Assembly: GCA_963747335.1 (NCBI GenBank)
Contig: CAVVEV010000003.1
Span: 310,001-374,000, forward strand
Reading direction: 5' to 3'
From: Prado023 sp963747335
Lineage (GTDB): Bacteria; Actinomycetota; Actinomycetes; S36-B12; CAIYMF01
Length of the DNA: 64,000 bases
The translations under genes and the position numbers were made by a program. The notes under the pieces were generated by a model. The model did not search any database and was not told the DNA's origin. It worked only from the letters and a program-made list of their open reading frames with translations. Every line of letters starts with the position of its first letter. The first letter of the stretch is position 1. This document shows, in pieces, positions 60,779 to 64,000 of this stretch.

Positions 60779-62197
60779 TCAGCTGGGGTCCTCGTCGGCG
60801 TGCCGGGCCCACCACCGCTGCCCCTCCTCGGGCAGCGTGTGGATCGGGTCGTAGTAGCGGTAGTTGCGCGACAGGGCGTTCGGGTCGTCGAACTCGATCC
60901 CGGTGCGGTAGTTCTTGGTCCACTCCGATATGCCCAGGACCTGATCGTAGGTGTGCACCTGGTGCACCCAGCGCTTGCCGACGAAGGGGACGTCGCAGAC
61001 GATCCGTGGCGTGGCGAACCCGGGCAGGTAGCCCATGATCGCGTGCTGGAGGTCCTGCGCCTTGGACAGGGGGACCCGCCAGTGCTCGGCATTGGGGATC
61101 ATGTCGCACATGTAGAAGTAGTAGGGCATGATCCCGGCGCCGTCGAGCAGGGCGAAGCTCAGGTCGAGCAGATCCGTCGAGGTGGCGTTCACGCCCTCGA
61201 GCAGGACCCCCTGGTTGCGCACGTCGCGCACGCCGGCGTCGAACATCGCCCGCACCGCCTCGGCGACGATCGGCGTGACGGATGCCGCGTTGTTGACGTG
61301 CGTGTGGATCGCCAGCGAGACGCCCCGCGATCGCGCCTTGGCTGCCACCCTGCCCATGCCGTCGACCACGTCGGGGGACAGCCAGTGCTGCGGCAGGGCC
61401 ATCAGCGCCTTGGTCGCCAAGCGGATGTCGCGGATGTTGTCGATGTCGAGCAGCTCGTCGAGGTAGGACTCGAGCCGCGGCCAGGGCAGGTTGGCGACGT
61501 CGCCGCCGGAGACCACCACGTCGCGGACCTGAGGGTGGGTGCGCAGGTAGGCCATGTGGGCCTCCTGTCGGTCGACCGGCTTGAGGACGAGCTTCAGCTT
61601 GTCCACGGTCGGAGTGGAGTTCCCGACGAGGTCCATCCGGGTGCAGTGCCCGCAGTACTGGGGGCAGGTGCTCAGCAGCTCGGCCAGCACCTTCGTCGGG
61701 TAGCGGTGCGTCAGTCCCTCGGCCACCCACATCGCCTGCTCGTGCAACGAGTCCCGGGACGCATAGGGGTGGCTGCCCCACTCGACGAGGCGGTCGGTGA
61801 GCATCGGCAGCATGTAGCGGCGGATCGGGTCGGCGTAGAACGCCTCGGTGAGCGACCCGGGACCCGACGGGGCGACGCCGCGCATCATCGTGTTGATCAT
61901 CTGCGGCGGGACGAGCATCGACATCGTGGCCTTGTGGGCCAGGTCCGCGTCGAGGTCGTCGTAGGCGCGCTGATCCAGCAGGTCGCCCATCAGCTCGCGC
62001 AGCTGACGGGAGTTCTTGATGCAGTGCGCGCGCTGCCACTGGGCAGAGCGCCACTGCTCCTCGGTCACGTCGGCCCACCCCGGGAAGCGCGTCCAGTCCG
62101 GCTCGGAGAGGATCACGCGCTGGTACATGTACGGCTGCTCGGGAACGTGCAGGTCCTGTACGGCGGTGGGCAGGAACGGGTCAAGGATGTCCGTCAT
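60779..62197 (-). CDS. kamA: Lysine 2,3-aminomutase family radical SAM enzyme
   Basis: A PLP and [4Fe-4S] enzyme converting L-lysine to L-beta-lysine. The 472-residue product has the radical SAM motif C178-x3-C182-x2-C185 in LLSTCPQYCGHCTR and DVVVSGGD. The later VPFVGKRWVHQV contains the Lys expected to bind PLP. N-terminal WTRFPGWADVTEEQW and QWQRAHCIKN are typical of the KamA group. Lysine rather than glutamate is favoured by the divergent kdd gene. The ATG at 62197 follows TATGCT by 6 nt, so it is probably leaderless. Alone, beta-lysine can also serve as an osmolyte or antibiotic precursor. Confidence 0.88.
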   Translation of the reverse strand: MTDILDPFLPTAVQDLHVPEQPYMYQRVILSEPDWTRFPGWADVTEEQWRSAQWQRAHCIKNSRQLRELMGDLLDQRAYDDLDADLAHKATMSMLVPPQMINTMMRGVAPSGPGSLTEAFYADPIRRYMLPMLTDRLVEWGSHPYASRDSLHEQAMWVAEGLTHRYPTKVLAELLSTCPQYCGHCTRMDLVGNSTPTVDKLKLVLKPVDRQEAHMAYLRTHPQVRDVVVSGGDVANLPWPRLESYLDELLDIDNIRDIRLATKALMALPQHWLSPDVVDGMGRVAAKARSRGVSLAIHTHVNNAASVTPIVAEAVRAMFDAGVRDVRNQGVLLEGVNATSTDLLDLSFALLDGAGIMPYYFYMCDMIPNAEHWRVPLSKAQDLQHAIMGYLPGFATPRIVCDVPFVGKRWVHQVHTYDQVLGISEWTKNYRTGIEFDDPNALSRNYRYYDPIHTLPEEGQRWWARHADEDPS

Positions 62198-62203
62198 TCA
62201 TTC

Positions 62204-62209
62204 AGCATA
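62204..62209 (-). promoter_or_regulatory. -10 element of kamA (leaderless)
   Basis: TATGCT on the minus strand ends 6 nt before the ATG at 62197. It lies in a comparatively AT-rich intergenic region shared with kdd. Confidence 0.55.
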
Positions 62210-62272
62210 GCGGAAGGAATCGCTGTCGAGCCACCATTTGGACGCAAGTTTCTTCGTGCCGGACCTGATCGC

Positions 62273-62278
62273 TAGGCT
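62273..62278 (+). promoter_or_regulatory. -10 element of the kdd operon
   Basis: TAGGCT is followed by a leader of about 16-22 nt with GAGGAGGA ahead of the ATG at 62301. It is leadered. Confidence 0.45.
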
Positions 62279-62300
62279 AGGGTCGCGACCGAGGAGGACC

Positions 62301-63362
62301 ATGGACAACCGCACAGCTCGAGCCGTGGGAGTGCACCGCGTTCTGGAGCCCGAGGGCGTGCTGCCCCAAGCCGCCTGGCGGCTGGACGCAACGCCCGAGA
62401 TCGGCCCGGACGAGGTGCGGGTCCGCGTTCGCCGGCTGAACCTCGATGCCGCGAGCTACCAGCAGCTGCACGACAAGCACTTCGGCGACGGCGCACGCGT
62501 GCGCGCCGAGGTTGCCGGGATCATCGGCAGCCGGGGCAAGATGCACAACCCGGTCACCGGCTCGGGCGGGATGCTCATCGGCGTGGTCGAGGAGGTCGGC
62601 CCGGAGTCGCCGCTGGGCCTGGCAGTGGGGGACCGGATCGCCACTCTCGTGTCCCTGACCCTGACCCCGCTGCTGATCACAGACGGCCTTGCGTCCTGGG
62701 ACGGGACCTCCGAGCAGGTGCCCTGCGACGGGACCGCCATCCTCTTCCGCAGGTCCATCGTGGCGATCCTCCCGGATGACATGCCCGAGGAGCTGGCCAT
62801 GTCGGTCAACGACGTCTGCGGGGCCCCCGCGCTCACCGCGCGGGTGGTGCGCGACTACCGGGCGCGCGGGATCACCCCGACGGTGGCCGTCCTCGGTGGA
62901 GCGGGCAAGAGCGGCTCCCTGAGCCTGGCCGCGGCGCGGGCCGAGGGAGCGGGACGCACCGTGGGGATCGTTCCTGTGGATCGGGAGGCACAGATCCTGC
63001 GCGACTCCGGGATCGCCGACGTGGTGGCACTGGCCGACGCCCGGGACCCGGTCGGGGTCGCCGATGCCGTCGTCGGGGCGCTCGGGGCCGGGGCCGACAT
63101 CACGATCGTCTGCGTGACGGTCCCGGGCTGCGAGCACGGGGCTGTCCTGGCCACGGCCGAGGGTGGGACCGTCATCTTCTTCTCGATGGCCACGTCGTTC
63201 ACCGCAGCTGCTCTGGGCGCCGAGGGCCTCGCCGCCGATGTCACGATGCTCATCGGAAACGGATACACCCGCGGGCACGCCGCCTACGCCCTCGAGCTGC
63301 TGCGCACCGACCCGGCCATCCGCGCGCTGTTCGAGGCGCGCCTGGCCGGCGATCAGCGATGA
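62301..63362 (+). CDS. kdd: L-erythro-3,5-diaminohexanoate dehydrogenase
   Basis: NAD-dependent oxidative deamination of 3,5-diaminohexanoate to 5-amino-3-oxohexanoate in lysine degradation. The 353-residue product has the diagnostic HNPVTGSGGMLIG, GDRIATLVSLTLTPL, VAVLGGAGKSGSLS (NAD-binding loop), FFSMATSFTAAALGAEGLA and MLIGNGYTRGHA, in line with the clostridial enzyme. GAGGAGGA precedes the ATG at 62301. It overlaps the downstream amidohydrolase gene by 4 bp (ATGA). The enzyme between KamA and Kdd (beta-lysine 5,6-aminomutase, KamDE) is not in the window and is expected beyond position 64000. Confidence 0.9.
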   Translation: MDNRTARAVGVHRVLEPEGVLPQAAWRLDATPEIGPDEVRVRVRRLNLDAASYQQLHDKHFGDGARVRAEVAGIIGSRGKMHNPVTGSGGMLIGVVEEVGPESPLGLAVGDRIATLVSLTLTPLLITDGLASWDGTSEQVPCDGTAILFRRSIVAILPDDMPEELAMSVNDVCGAPALTARVVRDYRARGITPTVAVLGGAGKSGSLSLAAARAEGAGRTVGIVPVDREAQILRDSGIADVVALADARDPVGVADAVVGALGAGADITIVCVTVPGCEHGAVLATAEGGTVIFFSMATSFTAAALGAEGLAADVTMLIGNGYTRGHAAYALELLRTDPAIRALFEARLAGDQR

Positions 63363-64000
63363 AGCTCCTGCTCCACGGGGGTCCCATCTACTCGTCCTCG
63401 GTCCCAGGCGCCGCAGCGATGTTGGTCGTCGACGGCACGATCGCCTGGATCGGACCGGCAGCCGGCGCGGCCCTGCACAGGGACTCCGCCGACGCGGTCG
63501 TGGACCTCGACGGTGCGCTGGTCGCCCCCGCCTTCGTCGACGCCCATGTCCACCACACCGCCACCGGACTCACCCTGCTGGGGCTGGACCTGCGTGGTGT
63601 CACCAGCCGGTCAGCGCTCCTCGAGGTGCTCAGCGGCGAGGCGCGCCGGCTGCGCGGGCGGCCGATCGTCGGCCACGGGTGGGACGAGTCGCTCTGGGCG
63701 GACCCGACCCTGCCCACGCGGGAGGAGATCGACCGGGCCACGTGGGGCTCGGTGGTCTACCTGTCGCGGGTGGACGTGCACTCCGCGCTGGTGTCCACTG
63801 CGCTGATCGCCCTGGTGCCCGACCTGCGCGCCTCGCGTGGGTTCGAGGACTCCGGGAGGGTCACCGCCGAGGCCCACCATCGCGTGCGCCAGCACGTGAC
63901 CGAGCAGATGCCCGGCGGGTTGCGCGAGGCGGCGCAGCGGGCCACCCGGGAGCATGCGGCGGCCGCGGGGGTGGCCGCCCTGCACGAGGCCGGTGGTCCG
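63359..64000 (+). CDS. Amidohydrolase family protein, N-terminal part (cut by window edge)
   Basis: A metal-dependent hydrolase of the amidohydrolase 3 type. The first 214 residues show a beta-sandwich N-terminus, VVDLDGALVAPAFVDAHVHH (metal-binding HxH), RPIVGHGWDESLWA and VVYLSRVDVHSAL. The C-terminal metal ligands lie beyond the window. Its ATG overlaps the kdd stop, so it belongs to the lysine operon; deamination or ring opening of a pathway intermediate would fit, but this is only inferred from position. Family members act on very diverse substrates. Confidence 0.83.
   Translation, partial: MKLLLHGGPIYSSSVPGAAAMLVVDGTIAWIGPAAGAALHRDSADAVVDLDGALVAPAFVDAHVHHTATGLTLLGLDLRGVTSRSALLEVLSGEARRLRGRPIVGHGWDESLWADPTLPTREEIDRATWGSVVYLSRVDVHSALVSTALIALVPDLRASRGFEDSGRVTAEAHHRVRQHVTEQMPGGLREAAQRATREHAAAAGVAALHEAGGP

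Noticed and set aside
62198..62300. Lysine riboswitch upstream of kamA or kdd
   Set aside because: kamA appears leaderless and the kdd leader is only about 20 nt, too short for a riboswitch.

Overview
High-GC (about 70%) chromosomal DNA of an actinobacterium (Actinomycetota). The evidence is a complete Pup-proteasome locus (arc, dop, pup, prcB, prcA, pafA, pafB, pafC), a PASTA-domain Ser/Thr kinase, a class II DAHP synthase, a PPi-type phosphofructokinase, split heterodimeric lycopene cyclase genes (crtYc/crtYd type), and many GTG starts. Genus and species cannot be named from the sequence. No rRNA, tRNA, CRISPR array, transposase or prophage gene was seen.

Layout. 1-8.1 kb: glycerol kinase (cut by the window edge), PPi-phosphofructokinase, DAHP synthase, a lipoprotein, threonine aldolase, a DMT exporter and a PASTA kinase. 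8.2-17.2 kb: the first carotenoid region, with a ferredoxin-reductase-like flavoprotein, split lycopene cyclase, crtB, crtI and crtE. Also in this region are an XRE/membrane-protein pair, an RNase Sa/barstar pair and an MptB-like mannosyltransferase. 17.2-21 kb: metF, a SIMPL protein, a CDP-alcohol phosphotransferase and a cation/proton antiporter. 21-26.8 kb: the second carotenoid region, with a second CrtI-family desaturase, a GMC oxidoreductase, a CruG-like glycosyltransferase, cruF and crtA. 26.8-29.1 kb: an HNH-nuclease remnant, a secreted protein/lipoprotein pair with a damaged junction, and a 44-residue basic protein. 29.3-40.2 kb: metH, a HAD phosphatase, an ABC exporter, a RecB-type nuclease, a site-2 protease and trmI. 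40.3-52.3 kb: the Pup-proteasome system, interrupted by a PTS permease and a DUF1232 protein, followed by two FKBPs and pafB-pafC in damaged reading frames. 52.4-60.8 kb: tatA, tatC, a lipid kinase, a SkiV2/HelY-type helicase, a 5'-3' exonuclease, an acyl-CoA dehydrogenase and an Lrp regulator. 60.8-64 kb: lysine 2,3-aminomutase, 3,5-diaminohexanoate dehydrogenase and an amidohydrolase (cut by the window edge), which suggests a beta-lysine degradation locus continuing past the edge.

How the genes work together. CrtE, CrtB, CrtI and the split cyclase would make a C40 cyclised carotene. The second cluster carries enzymes that act on an open psi end (CrtD-like desaturase, CruF hydratase, CrtA ketolase, glycosyltransferase). 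Together they predict a monocyclic, ketolated, hydroxylated and probably glycosylated carotenoid. ARC, PrcBA, Pup, Dop and PafA form a complete pupylation-proteasome system.

Two sequence-level themes stand out. First, about 20 genes have a TANNNT hexamer (mostly TAGNNT) ending 6-8 nt before the start codon and no Shine-Dalgarno sequence, the signature of leaderless transcripts; in three cases the TAG of the hexamer is also the stop codon of the gene upstream. Second, frame disruptions are concentrated between 49.5 and 52.0 kb (FKBP1, FKBP2, pafB, pafC), with another near 28.13 kb, while the rest of the window is intact. These are either local consensus errors or real decay.
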